Below, in pieces: positions 52,522 to 61,689 of a stretch of 64,000 nt of DNA. The notes below the pieces were generated by a model. The model worked only from the letters and a program-made list of their open reading frames with translations. It was not told the origin of the DNA and did not search any database. Made by a program: the position numbers and the translations under genes. Positions within the stretch are counted from its first letter, which is position 1. Each line of letters opens with the position of its first letter. Location: the NCBI GenBank assembly GCA_050486105.1, contig JBJHCR010000001.1, forward strand, positions 1 through 64,000, in the 5' to 3' direction. Origin of the DNA: JAEXNA01 sp050486105 (GTDB taxonomy: Bacteria > Vulcanimicrobiota > Xenobia > Xenobiales > JADMJV01).

Positions 52522-53922
52522 GTGGAGCGCTTCGAAAACCCGTTCAGCATTATGCAAGAAGATTTGGCCACAGAGAACATCGAAGTCGAGGGCTTGGAGT
52601 TGGCCCATAATCACCTAGAGCTGCGCGTGGTGCAGAAGGGCCAGAGGGAGTTCCGAATCCCGTTTTTCTCCCGAGAGATGATACTCTCAGAGCAAATCCC
52701 CGACCTTTCTGGTTTGGGTGCGACCTGCAGGGTCGAATTGGAACTCGAGCGGGTCACCATCGTTTGGGGCGAGAACCGAGAGCGGCACCAGCTGACTCCG
52801 GGAGATAGCCTGGTTCTTGAAGACTGCAGAATATGGTTGGTCGATGTCCGCCAACCGCCGTTGGCAGAGATCGAGGGCATCACGCCTCCCTTTGTTGGTC
52901 GGGTTTGGCACCTCAAGGGGCAGATGGCCTGGTTGGGCAGAGCTGGCAAGCGTCTGAATCACCTGGAGTTGAACCATCCCACGGTATCTCGGACTCACGC
53001 CACCTTCACTCCGGACCAGACTGGCAGGCTCTCTCTTCTGGCCGAGTCGCCGGCCAGCCCCACCTCGGTGAACGGAGAGCCGATTCCGGCAGGAGAAACT
53101 CGCCTACTCACCCACGGTGACTTGCTTGGTTTCGGAAAAGTGATGTTGAGATTTTCAAGTCGGCACGCTGCAGGCCCTGAGGCCAATAGGCTTTACGTGC
53201 AGACTCTCAAACACCTGAAGATTCAGGTAGGTGGCTATGACGGCCCCGCTGTGGAGATCAAGAACGAGAAGGCTCTGTGGCTTTTCGCGCTTCTCGCCTG
53301 CACCTGGGGAGAGCCCCAGCCGGTCGAACCCTTGATGGAGACTTTTTGGCCTGAGGTGTCGGCGATCAGAGGTCGCAAGAATTTGTCCTATTCGGTGGGC
53401 CAACTCAAGGAGGCTTTCAAAGAGGTCCCTTTGGACTTCACCGAACTCTTGCTCCGGACTTCGGCGAGTCTCTCCCTGGCGGACACTTATTTGGGTGAGC
53501 ACGACTACCTGGAAGTTCACAGGCTCGTTTCCTCTGGAGAGGCAATAACCTCGGAATCGGGTTTGGACCGACTATTGAGGCTCTACCAGGGGGCATTCTT
53601 GCCGGCTTGCTACGAAGAGTGGGCAGAAGTGAAGCGAACTCAGCTGGCCTCTCTGGTTAACAGGTGCCTTGAGGAAACGGGACGCCTTCACCTTCGGTTG
53701 CAGCAGATCCCTTTGGCCATAAGGGCAGGCGAGAAGTTGTTAGAACTCGATCCGCTTCATTGTCCGGCGGCCGAGATCTTGATGCAGGCCCACCTGGCGC
53801 AAGCGAACCCCGGGAAGGCCATTGAGGTTTACGAGCGAGTGACACGACTTCTCTCTCTCGAGTCGGTGGATCCGCCAGTTGGGCTGCTCAAACACTATCA
53901 TCGTGCGAAATTGGGCATGTGA
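52522..53922 (+). CDS. FHA-SARP transcriptional activator (winged helix + BTAD)
   Basis: 466 aa, GTG start. N-terminal beta-rich region (1-115), an FHA domain (about 118-215) with LGR at about 140, SRTHATF and SVNGEP, all the phospho-threonine contacts. Then an OmpR-like winged helix (about 225-330: LKHLKIQVGGYDGPAVEIKNEKALWLFALLACTWGEP in part, METFWPEVSAIRGRKNLSY) and a BTAD helical domain (about 330-445). This is the SARP architecture with an FHA added in front. It likely activates promoters with 11-bp-spaced repeats when the kinase phosphorylates a partner or the protein itself. Overlaps the gspF gene by 4 bp. Confidence 0.8.
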   Translation: MERFENPFSIMQEDLATENIEVEGLELAHNHLELRVVQKGQREFRIPFFSREMILSEQIPDLSGLGATCRVELELERVTIVWGENRERHQLTPGDSLVLEDCRIWLVDVRQPPLAEIEGITPPFVGRVWHLKGQMAWLGRAGKRLNHLELNHPTVSRTHATFTPDQTGRLSLLAESPASPTSVNGEPIPAGETRLLTHGDLLGFGKVMLRFSSRHAAGPEANRLYVQTLKHLKIQVGGYDGPAVEIKNEKALWLFALLACTWGEPQPVEPLMETFWPEVSAIRGRKNLSYSVGQLKEAFKEVPLDFTELLLRTSASLSLADTYLGEHDYLEVHRLVSSGEAITSESGLDRLLRLYQGAFLPACYEEWAEVKRTQLASLVNRCLEETGRLHLRLQQIPLAIRAGEKLLELDPLHCPAAEILMQAHLAQANPGKAIEVYERVTRLLSLESVDPPVGLLKHYHRAKLGM

Positions 53923-54956
53923 GACAGAATTCCGAAGCCCTCTCAAATCCTTCGGTCGCATTTCGGTCTCTTTCGACTCTGGTGTCTTCTGGGGTACCGA
54001 TTCACGAGTCGCTGCTTTTGTTGTCGTCTTCGGCTCACCAAGAAGGTGAGAGGACTCTTTTTGAAAACTTGGCCTCGAGAGTCGCTGCCGGTCGAACTCT
54101 GTCGGCAAGTTTCGGTCTTTATCCCCATGTCTTTTCCAGCTACATCGTGGGACTCATAAGAATGGGAGAACAGACGGGCGCTCTGGCTCAGGTTTTAGAG
54201 ACGATCTCCACTCACGCGGAAAAATCTGCGGCGTTGAGAATGAAACTCAGGAGTGCGACCATCTATCCAGGAATACTCACTCTTGGCTCCCTGCTCTTGA
54301 TGCTGATCGGACCTCCGTACCTTCTTCAGGGTCACTTGACTATGCTCAGCCAATCAGGGACCGAGTTACCTTGGTCAACTCGCGCATTGATCGGCTGGAA
54401 TGGAGTGCTTAGATCCCCGTTTTTCGTTCTCGGAGCCTTGCTGGTCTCAGTCGGCTTGGTTCTGGTGCTAGGTGACCGGGGTCGCAGAAGAGGCCTGTGG
54501 CTGTGGTTGCACCGAGTCCCCATTCTTGAGGCGCTCTTGAAGCAAATGGCGACGGCTAGATTCTGCCAGGGCTTAGAGGTGGCTTTGAAGGCCGGCATGC
54601 CAGTTATTCAGGCTCTTCCTCTGGTAGCTTTCGCCTCCAACGACCCATTGCTGGAAGAGCGAATTTCGGTGGCCACGCAAAGGCTTGCCCACGGTGAGTC
54701 GGTGAGCCGATCTCTGGCCGCGATGGATTTCTTTCAATCTGGATTCGCTTCTCTTCTCGAAAGCGGGGAAGAAGCAGGAAAGCTTCCTTTAGCCTTGGGG
54801 ACCTTAGCCCATTTCGCCGAAATGCACCTGGATGCCACCCTTGAACGTTTCACGACGCTGATTGAGCCGGTGATCTTGCTCTTTATGGGTGCAGTGACAG
54901 CCGCAGTCCTGGTGGCGACTCTTACTCCCACCATCACCATATTACAGACTCTCTAG
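53919..54956 (+). CDS. GspF/PilC-family inner-membrane platform protein
   Basis: 345 aa, GTG start. Two T2SSF domains (about 25-145 and 215-335), each followed by membrane helices. Visible marks: FRSLSTLVSSGVPIHESLLLL, LIRMGEQTGALAQVLETISTHAEK, ARFCQGLEVALKAGMPVIQALPLV and LLESGEEAGKLPLALGTLAHFAE. Platform of type II secretion or type IV pili, joining the assembly ATPase to pseudopilins. The ATPase is not in the window. The 161-bp MITE begins at the last base of its stop codon. Confidence 0.9.
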   Translation: MRQNSEALSNPSVAFRSLSTLVSSGVPIHESLLLLSSSAHQEGERTLFENLASRVAAGRTLSASFGLYPHVFSSYIVGLIRMGEQTGALAQVLETISTHAEKSAALRMKLRSATIYPGILTLGSLLLMLIGPPYLLQGHLTMLSQSGTELPWSTRALIGWNGVLRSPFFVLGALLVSVGLVLVLGDRGRRRGLWLWLHRVPILEALLKQMATARFCQGLEVALKAGMPVIQALPLVAFASNDPLLEERISVATQRLAHGESVSRSLAAMDFFQSGFASLLESGEEAGKLPLALGTLAHFAEMHLDATLERFTTLIEPVILLFMGAVTAAVLVATLTPTITILQTL

Positions 54957-55116
54957 AGGCTGTGCGCCGCATCACCCCGAGTCCAAACGAAGCAATTTTT
55001 TCGTCAGGGGAATTGCAAATTTGAAGCTCATAGTGGACCTATTTACAAGAATTTGCGGTTCCCATGGCGGAGAAAAGGCGAATTTGGCGATGTGGGTTGA
55101 TTCGACGTACAGCCTC
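54956..55116 (-). mobile_element. 161-bp MITE, copy 2
   Basis: Same length and near-identical (a few differences) to 37564-37724 in reverse orientation, with the inverted-repeat ends GAGGCTGTGCGCCGCATC and GATTCGACGTACAGCCTC. Flanked by TCTA direct repeats (54952-54955 and 55117-55120), a likely 4-bp target duplication. Confidence 0.88.
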
Positions 55117-55220
55117 TCTAGGGAGCCAACGACAAAGTCATGGCGCAATGAGAAATTTTTCTGACTTTTTTCCGGGTTGGCTTCTAAAGTACATTTACAG
55201 ACTTAACCTGGAGAACATTC

Positions 55221-56399
55221 GTGGACATTAAGCCCTTACAAACTCAGAATCCTTACATCGCACCCAAGGCTCCTGTTCAAATCAAGCCTTTCGGTTCCGA
55301 GAGGTCCCAAGGGACCCCCGACTCCGATTCGGTGGAACTTGGAGGGACACCCACGGAATCCTACGCCAAGCCAGAGTTTTCCGGATCCTCTGGAGTAGAG
55401 ACCCCGAAGCCCAAAGTTTTGACCGACAATCCCGATCCGTCTCCCTTGAACGGATTCACCAAGGCAGTACTTATCGGAGTCACCGGCGCCATCGGCCTGG
55501 GAGCCATCACCGGGTGCACCCCTCCAAGTGGTGGAACCAGTACCGTGGTCAACACCGAAGCCATGCAGGAGTTGACCAACACCTTCAGTTCTCTTCAAGA
55601 GTCTATAGCCGAAGACGGCAGCCAGAGCCGCGATGAAGTGGCCGGGGAAATTTTCAAGGCCATAGGCGATTACAGCCGTTCCACTGGTGAGAAAGGTGAT
55701 GAGCTGATGGGTAGCCTAGGAGGGGTGATCCGTCAGCACCCGGTCTTGGCCGCCACCATCGCCTTCACCGCCGGCAACGCAATCGGTATCGGCATGGACC
55801 GTCTGGGAGTCACCGACCAAATCGGCCAGACGGCCGGAGATGTGGCCAACTGGGTGAAAGAGAATCCCATTAAGTCCGTGGCTATCGGGGTGGCCGTAGC
55901 CGGAGCGGGCTATCTCCTCTACAATCACGTGATCAAGCCTATGGCTGAAGTGCCTCCGGCTCCCACCGGTGAGCATGCCGAAGCCATGGAGCAGACCTTT
56001 GCCGACCTGGAGCAGATGATCTCCAACCACCAGGGCACCCCTGAGGAAGCCGCCGCTGAGGCCAGCTTGACTCTGGGCCAGAAGATCAAGGAGTACGCCG
56101 CTGCCACCGGACGCTCAGCCAACGAAGTGAAGAACGACGTAACCGCCTGGGCCTACGACCACCCGGTGGTGGCCACCTCGCTAGTCATGGGTGCCGGAGT
56201 CGGTACCGGGGTCTTATTGAGCCGAGCGGGAGTGCCGGAAGGAGTGGCCGGCATTGCCGGTGCCGCTCTCGATGCCTCGGGCGCCGGAGTCGACGCCATC
56301 AAAGACTTTGCCAAAGAAAACCCGGTCTTGGCTGGAGCGGTGACCGCGGCTGTAGCCGTCGGCGCTGGTTACCTGATCTATCAGGCCGTAGCAAACTAG
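55221..56399 (+). CDS. Glycine-zipper protein with repeated ENPV helices
   Basis: 392 aa, GTG start with GGAGAAC upstream. Polar Pro/Ser-rich N-terminus (1-85), then four related hydrophobic helices, each introduced by an HPVLA/ENPIKS/HPVVA/ENPVLA turn (e.g. ENPVLAGAVTAAVAVGAGYL), alternating with polar helices (TEAMQELTNTFSSLQESIAED). The turn-helix resembles ElaB/YqjD (DUF883) C-terminal membrane anchors. Internal duplication of a two-helix unit is evident. Possibly a membrane-inserting translocator or envelope protein. It shares style, not sequence, with the 442-aa protein at 35835. Confidence 0.6.
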   Translation: MDIKPLQTQNPYIAPKAPVQIKPFGSERSQGTPDSDSVELGGTPTESYAKPEFSGSSGVETPKPKVLTDNPDPSPLNGFTKAVLIGVTGAIGLGAITGCTPPSGGTSTVVNTEAMQELTNTFSSLQESIAEDGSQSRDEVAGEIFKAIGDYSRSTGEKGDELMGSLGGVIRQHPVLAATIAFTAGNAIGIGMDRLGVTDQIGQTAGDVANWVKENPIKSVAIGVAVAGAGYLLYNHVIKPMAEVPPAPTGEHAEAMEQTFADLEQMISNHQGTPEEAAAEASLTLGQKIKEYAAATGRSANEVKNDVTAWAYDHPVVATSLVMGAGVGTGVLLSRAGVPEGVAGIAGAALDASGAGVDAIKDFAKENPVLAGAVTAAVAVGAGYLIYQAVAN

Positions 56400-56403
56400 T
56401 GCA

Positions 56404-56554
56404 ACGTCTGTGAAGTTCGTCCCTACTGAATGGTGGTCAGGCGCGTCTATCGCAAGGAGAAGCGAACGCTTAATACCAGGCGTATTTGAGTGAGCTTCGA
56501 CGCTGCGAGAGAGGATGCATGGCCGCCAGGGCTAGGGACGAACTTTGCGGACGT
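56404..56554. repeat. Palindromic repeat element A (about 150 bp)
   Basis: Imperfect 22-bp inverted arms, ACGTCTGTGAAGTTCGTCCC-TA (56404-56425) and its near-complement (56533-56554), enclose a core with CTATCGCAAG and TTGAGTGAG..CGACG..GCGAGAG. The core matches element B at 61690. Starts 4 bp after a stop codon. Confidence 0.6.
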
Positions 56555-56679
56555 TGTACTAGGGTCTTAACCAAGGACCTCTTCAAGGGAGCTCACTTCG
56601 GTGGGCTTTTTTCGACTGAAGGATTCGGTGACGGGTTTTGAGAGCATCCCTTCAAGGGGTTGGGTTGCTCCTGGCAGGT

Positions 56680-56817
56680 CTACCAGATCACCTGGATGGG
56701 GAAATCTTTGAAAGCCGGGTCGATGGTGATGATCGGCAGGCTTTCAAGGAGACTGGCGGCGGCAAGAATGCGGTCGAACGGGTCTCGGCTTCGTGCATGT
56801 TGACGAACTTCATGGAC
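56680..56817 (-). pseudogene. PIN-domain toxin remnant (C-terminal 45 residues)
   Basis: Minus-strand frame ending at TAG (56680-56682) reads EVRQHARSRDPFDRILAAAS then IITIDPAFKDFPI. This is the VapC C-terminal signature (RDPFDR, last acidic site D of TxDxxF). Upstream the frame is closed by TGA and no PIN N-terminus or antitoxin is seen. A decayed toxin-antitoxin module. Confidence 0.65.
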
Positions 56818-57065
56818 TCAGTTTGATGAGTTTAGTCGACCTGGTTAAGAGACCTTTGGTAGATCTTCGGCGGAAAGTCAAACCCAACTCAAACGCGGAT
56901 CTGTTTGCATTCCGAGAAAACTTGATATAACGTTCCATAGGCCGAAAGTCTTTGGCGGTGTGCGCTACCGGGCCCGTCCTGGGGGGTTGAATCCTCATGA
57001 GGACGTCCCTGAAGGTGGGCAAGACAGAGCCGGAGGCAAAAAAGTCCCAGATCGGAACAGAATTC

Positions 57066-59672
57066 ATGTTACAGACCCTGCTAAAAAAAGTCTTCGATCC
57101 CAACGAACGCGAAGTCAAGAGACTTCGAAAAATCGTGGAGCAGGTTACTGCCCTAGAGCCTGAGATGCAGGCCTTGAACGATGAAGAGTTGCAAGCTCAG
57201 ACCTCAAAATTCAAGGACCGTTTGGAGCAGGGGGAGACCCTGGACGACGTTTTGATCGAAGCTTTCGCTACGGTGCGAGAGGCGGCTGTACGGGTCTTGA
57301 AAATGCGGCATTACGATGTGCAGTTGGTGGGCGGATTGGTGCTTCATCAGGGGCGCATAGCGGAAATGAAAACGGGGGAAGGTAAGACTTTGATGTCCAC
57401 CTCGGCCATCTACCTGAACGCCTTGAGCGGCAAAGGCGTCCACGTGGTTACGGTGAACGATTATCTGGCCAAGCGTGACGCCATCTGGATGGCTCCGATC
57501 TACGACTTTTTGGGTTTGTCGGTGGGCATAATCAATCACGATAAGGCCTACGTTTACGACACTGAGCGCTCCGAGGGCTCCGAACCAGTGCGAGAAGTCA
57601 AGCGTCGAGAAGCCTACGCTGCCGATATCACCTACGGGACCAATAATGAATACGGTTTCGATTATCTTCGTGACAACATGGTCTGGCAGCTCGAGAATAA
57701 GGTTCAACGAGGGCACTACTTTGCCATCGTGGACGAGGTGGACTCTATCCTTATCGACGAAGCTCGAACGCCGCTGATCATCTCAGGACGGGGCGAAGAA
57801 GGCCCTGGGGATTACTTGAAGTACACCGAGATCGTCAATAAACTCGAGCGGGATGTCGACTACACCGTAGAAGAAAAGTCTAAGTCCTCTTCCTTGACCG
57901 ACGAAGGAGCCGAGAAAGTCGAGCAGATGCTGGGCATCGAGAATCTCTTCGACTACGACAACGCTGAAGCCGCTCACCGTATCGGCAACGCGCTGAGGGC
58001 CAGGGATTGCTATCGCACCGACATCGAGTATGTGGTCAAGGACGGCGAGATCGTCATCGTAGACGAGTTCACAGGTCGTTTGATGTTCGGACGTCGATAC
58101 TCCGATGGCTTGCATCAGGCTATTGAAGCCAAAGAGGGAGTGGAAACCCGGTCTGAGGACCAGACACTGGCCTCTATCACTTTTCAGAACTACTTTAAGA
58201 TGTACGAGAAGCTCTCGGGGATGACCGGGACCGCAGCCACCGAAGAGCGTGAGTTTCGAGAGATCTATGGAGTGGATGTGGTGGTCATTCCCACCCACCG
58301 TCCCATTGCCCGCCAAGACATGTCGGACCTGGTCTATAAGGATGAGGAAGCCAAGTTCCAGGCGGTGGTCCAGGATATCATTGAGAACAACAAAATCCAG
58401 CGCCCAGTATTGGTGGGAACTCGCTCCATCGAGCAGTCGGAGAAATTGTCCCGATATTTGACCAAGAAAGGGATCGAGCACAAGGTCCTAAACGCCAAGT
58501 TCCACGAGCAGGAAGCCGAGATTATCGCCCAGGCGGGGCGTCCGGGTGCAGTCACCATAGCCACCAATATGGCAGGCCGTGGAGTGGACATCGTCTTGGG
58601 CGGACATCCGGTGGACCCTGATAAACAGAAACTGGTCAAAGAAGCCGGGGGCTTGTGCATCATCGGCACCGAGCGCCACGAATCTCGACGCATCGACAAC
58701 CAGTTGCGCGGTCGTGCCGGCCGTCAGGGGGACCCAGGCAGTTCCCGCTTCTACATTGGTCTGGACGACGAATTGATGCGCCTCTTCGGCTCAGAAAAAA
58801 TCCGCAATGCCATGGAGTGGCTGAAGATCGAAGACGACGTGCCCATCGAAAGTGGCATGGTCACCAAGGGCATCGAGAATGCCCAAAAGAAGGTGGAAGG
58901 CCACCATTACGATATCCGCAAGCAGGTGCTCAAATACGACGACACCATGAACGAGCAGCGGAGGATCATCTACGAAGAGCGAGATAAGGTTCTCAGCGGC
59001 CAAGAGCTCAAACCTCACGTCATGAACTTTGTAGAGCAGTTGGCTCGCTCCTGGGCCGACACCTATTGCTCCACGGAGATTCCGGTGACTCAGTGGGATT
59101 TTGACGGACTGTGGGAAGAGATGGGTCAGGTTCTCACTCTTCCGGAAGAGGCTAAGGTCGAGGATCTGCAAGGGATGCAGCAATCCAGAGCCGTGGTCAA
59201 GAGAATCGTAGATTGGGCCACGGCCTACTACGACGAAAAGGAAGCTCTCCTGGGTCGAGAGACCATGCAAGCCTTCGAAAAATGGTGTCTGCTGCAGACC
59301 CTGGACCAGAAATGGATCGATCATCTAAAGAGCATCGATCAGCTCAAAGAGGGAATCGGACTCCGGGGCTACGGACAGAAAGACCCAGTCATAGAGTTTA
59401 TCAAGGAAGCCTTCGAGATGTTCGAAGCCCTCAAGCATCGCATCATGGAAGACACCGTTCGCTTCCTCTTCAAGTTGGAGGTCAAGGTCAACACCGAGGT
59501 TCAATTGGAGAAGAAAGTTGAAGAGACCGGCACCAATCGAGATCCCGGGGCCACTGATGGTGCCGCACCTCAAACAGTGAAGCGCTCAGGGGCTAAGATC
59601 GGCCGCAACGACCCTTGCTGGTGTGGCAGCAACAAGAAGTGGAAAAAATGCCACTACCCCGACGAGGGGTAG
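57066..59672 (+). CDS. secA: Preprotein translocase ATPase SecA
   Basis: 868 aa from ATG 57066 (a 23-codon longer frame begins at 56997 but MLQTLLKKVFDPNERE is the usual SecA start). Motor for Sec export. MKTGEGKT (about 100), DEVDSILIDEARTPLIISG, NMAGRGVDIVLGG, RIDNQLRGRAGRQGDPG, and C-terminal zinc finger NDPCWCGSNKKWKKCH are all intact. This is the housekeeping copy; compare the divergent paralogue at 39453. Confidence 0.97.
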   Translation: MLQTLLKKVFDPNEREVKRLRKIVEQVTALEPEMQALNDEELQAQTSKFKDRLEQGETLDDVLIEAFATVREAAVRVLKMRHYDVQLVGGLVLHQGRIAEMKTGEGKTLMSTSAIYLNALSGKGVHVVTVNDYLAKRDAIWMAPIYDFLGLSVGIINHDKAYVYDTERSEGSEPVREVKRREAYAADITYGTNNEYGFDYLRDNMVWQLENKVQRGHYFAIVDEVDSILIDEARTPLIISGRGEEGPGDYLKYTEIVNKLERDVDYTVEEKSKSSSLTDEGAEKVEQMLGIENLFDYDNAEAAHRIGNALRARDCYRTDIEYVVKDGEIVIVDEFTGRLMFGRRYSDGLHQAIEAKEGVETRSEDQTLASITFQNYFKMYEKLSGMTGTAATEEREFREIYGVDVVVIPTHRPIARQDMSDLVYKDEEAKFQAVVQDIIENNKIQRPVLVGTRSIEQSEKLSRYLTKKGIEHKVLNAKFHEQEAEIIAQAGRPGAVTIATNMAGRGVDIVLGGHPVDPDKQKLVKEAGGLCIIGTERHESRRIDNQLRGRAGRQGDPGSSRFYIGLDDELMRLFGSEKIRNAMEWLKIEDDVPIESGMVTKGIENAQKKVEGHHYDIRKQVLKYDDTMNEQRRIIYEERDKVLSGQELKPHVMNFVEQLARSWADTYCSTEIPVTQWDFDGLWEEMGQVLTLPEEAKVEDLQGMQQSRAVVKRIVDWATAYYDEKEALLGRETMQAFEKWCLLQTLDQKWIDHLKSIDQLKEGIGLRGYGQKDPVIEFIKEAFEMFEALKHRIMEDTVRFLFKLEVKVNTEVQLEKKVEETGTNRDPGATDGAAPQTVKRSGAKIGRNDPCWCGSNKKWKKCHYPDEG
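59654..59672 (-). terminator. Hairpin at the secA/Uma2 convergence
   Basis: CTACCCC (59654-59660) / GGGGTAG (59666-59672). On the minus strand a T-run follows a few bases later (TGGCATTTTTT). Probably ends the minus-strand Uma2 transcript; it overlaps the secA stop. Confidence 0.55.
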
Positions 59673-59684
59673 GGGGCAATAAAT

Positions 59685-60287
59685 TCACTCAGGGAGGGAA
59701 GCCACTAAGAACGGGGGCAAGGTTTCTCTGATTTCCTCGACCTCTTGCTCGGGGAAGACTTGACAGAGATCGACCTCCAATTCAGGAAAGCTTGGACTCA
59801 CTAACCGTTCAAAGGCGAAGTAGGACGCGTGGAGACGGTAGGTTGCGCCGTCAAGATAGAGCACTTCCACCATACCGGGATAAGGCTGCACCAGCCAATA
59901 CTCTTGGACACCAGCTTGGGCGTACAATCTGACCTTACGCACCCGATCGTGTCGCAGGGTTGAAGGAGACAAGACCTCAACCACCAGGTGCGGCGCCCCT
60001 TCCACGTGGGTTCCAGCCAACTGCTCAGGATTGCAGACCACCAGGATGTCGGGTTGCACAAAACTTTCCTCACTGAGCCGAACGTCTAAGGGAGAAACAA
60101 AAACTTGGCAAGGCCTTCCCCGAAAATGTTGATGGAGCAAGACTGTAAGTTCCGTACAGATCCGTTGGTGAAGGACCGTCGGTGAGGTCATCGCAAAGAG
60201 GTGTCCTTCGATGGCTTCCCAACGCTTGTCTCCACTGAACTTCTGGTACTCGGTCCAGGTCAGAGAATTTGGGGGTTCGGGTTCCAT
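59685..60287 (-). CDS. Uma2-family (DUF820) nuclease-like protein
   Basis: 200 aa, intact. Marks: LTWTEYQKFSGDKRWEAIEGHLFAM, VSPLDVRLSEESFVQPDILVVC, HLVVEVLSPSTLRHDRVRKVRLYAQAGVQEYWLV. Second Uma2 member in the window, clearly paralogous to 38730 in all core motifs. Probable catalytic Asp/Glu residues (QPD, VEVLS) are kept. Confidence 0.9.
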   Translation of the reverse strand: MEPEPPNSLTWTEYQKFSGDKRWEAIEGHLFAMTSPTVLHQRICTELTVLLHQHFRGRPCQVFVSPLDVRLSEESFVQPDILVVCNPEQLAGTHVEGAPHLVVEVLSPSTLRHDRVRKVRLYAQAGVQEYWLVQPYPGMVEVLYLDGATYRLHASYFAFERLVSPSFPELEVDLCQVFPEQEVEEIRETLPPFLVASLPE

Positions 60288-60490
60288 AAATCCTCGCTCA
60301 GTATACCATCGGGTTCAGGTTCCGAGAAGGTGGAACGGAACAGGTCTTTAAACTCTTTCCCGAGCAATATATGTTCATCGCATCCCGCGACGCCAGGTTG
60401 GCTCGGCCAAGAGTCGGACTCTAGCGAAAGGGAAATAGACTCATCGTCTCCCGGGTGGTTCTTTGAACCCCTGAGAACTGGAGGGATATC

Positions 60491-61628
60491 GTGCTAGCAC
60501 AGTACGAGGGTCGGTTGGAGGAATTTCGCGCGCGAATGTCCCGTATGCGCGAGTATCTTTGACCTGGCTCTAAGCCGAGAAAAGATTCAAGAGTTGGAGG
60601 TGGCAGTTTCCGCCTCCGACGTCTGGGACAACCCCGAGACTGCTAGGAACCTCCTCAAGGAACTCGACCGCCATAAGAGCGTGGTCGAGCTCTGGGATAC
60701 TCTAGAGCAGAAGGTCGAGGAGTTGGAGTTCTTCGCTGAAATGGCCGCCGAAGAGGGCGACGGTGAGTCCGACGAGGTGGACCAGGCGGTGATCGACCTG
60801 AACGCCATGTTGGACAAGGCCGAGACTAGAGCCTTGCTCTCGGGCGAATACGATGCTGTTACCGCCATCTTGACCGTCCACGCGGGCTCCGGTGGGACCG
60901 ATGCTCAAGACTGGGCTCAGATGCTGCTGCGCATGTATCTGCGCTGGGGAGAAAAGGAAGGCTACAAAGTCGAGGTCGCAGATCTGTCCTCAGCCGAGGC
61001 AGGCATTCACTCGGCCACCGTCTTCTTCTCCGGCGAGAATGCCTATGGCATGCTTCGCTCGGAACGGGGGGTTCATCGCTTAGTGCGCATCTCACCTTTC
61101 GATTCGGCCAAACGTCGGCACACCTCGTTCGCCAAGATCGATGTGGTGCCGGAACTCGAACAAGCCAAGGAGGTGCAGGTGCGGGCCGAGGACCTTCGCG
61201 TTGATACCTACCGTTCTTCGGGGGCCGGTGGGCAGCACGTAAATAAAACCGACTCGGCAGTCCGCTTGACTCACTTGCCTACAGGTGTAGTGGTGGCCTG
61301 TCAGAACGAGCGGTCTCAGCACGCCAACAAAGACACAGCCATGCGGATTTTGCAGGCCAAGCTCTATGAGTTGCAGATCCAGCAACAGAAGGAGCATCTC
61401 TCGGATTTGAGGGGTGAAAACACGGAAGCCGCTTGGGGGCACCAGATCCGCAACTATGTGTTGCACCCCTATTCTATCGTTAAAGATAGAAGGACCGGGG
61501 CCGAGAACGGCAACGTGCAAGCGGTGCTCGATGGTGATATCGGAGTTTTCATCCGATCGTACCTCGAGGCTTGCACTCGCCTAGGCCGAGAACCGCTGCC
61601 CGGCGAAGGCGGGGGCGACGAGGTCTAA
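60491..61628 (+). CDS. prfB: Peptide chain release factor 2, programmed +1 frameshift
   Basis: 378 aa by joining 60491-60559 and 60561-61628. The GTG-started zero frame reads MLAQYEGRLEEFRARMSRMR then EYL and meets CTT TGA C (60557-60563). Slipping +1 continues DLALSREKIQELEVAVSA. Marks: SPF stop-codon-recognition tripeptide in RISPFDSAKRRHTSF and GGQ in SGAGGQHVNKTDSAVR. Releases chains at UGA and UAA. The frameshift autoregulates RF2 amount. The usual upstream AGGGGG stimulator is absent: bases before are ATGCGCGAGTAT. Confidence 0.95.
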
Positions 61629-61689
61629 AATTGCGACTGGCAAGCCGGCAAACCTCAAGACCCCAGCACGATTTCCAGAGCAGCTTCTC

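Noticed and set aside
35049..57000. Type III secretion island
   Set aside because: No injectisome ATPase, export apparatus (SctR-V) or needle genes are seen. The effector-like leaders alone are not enough.
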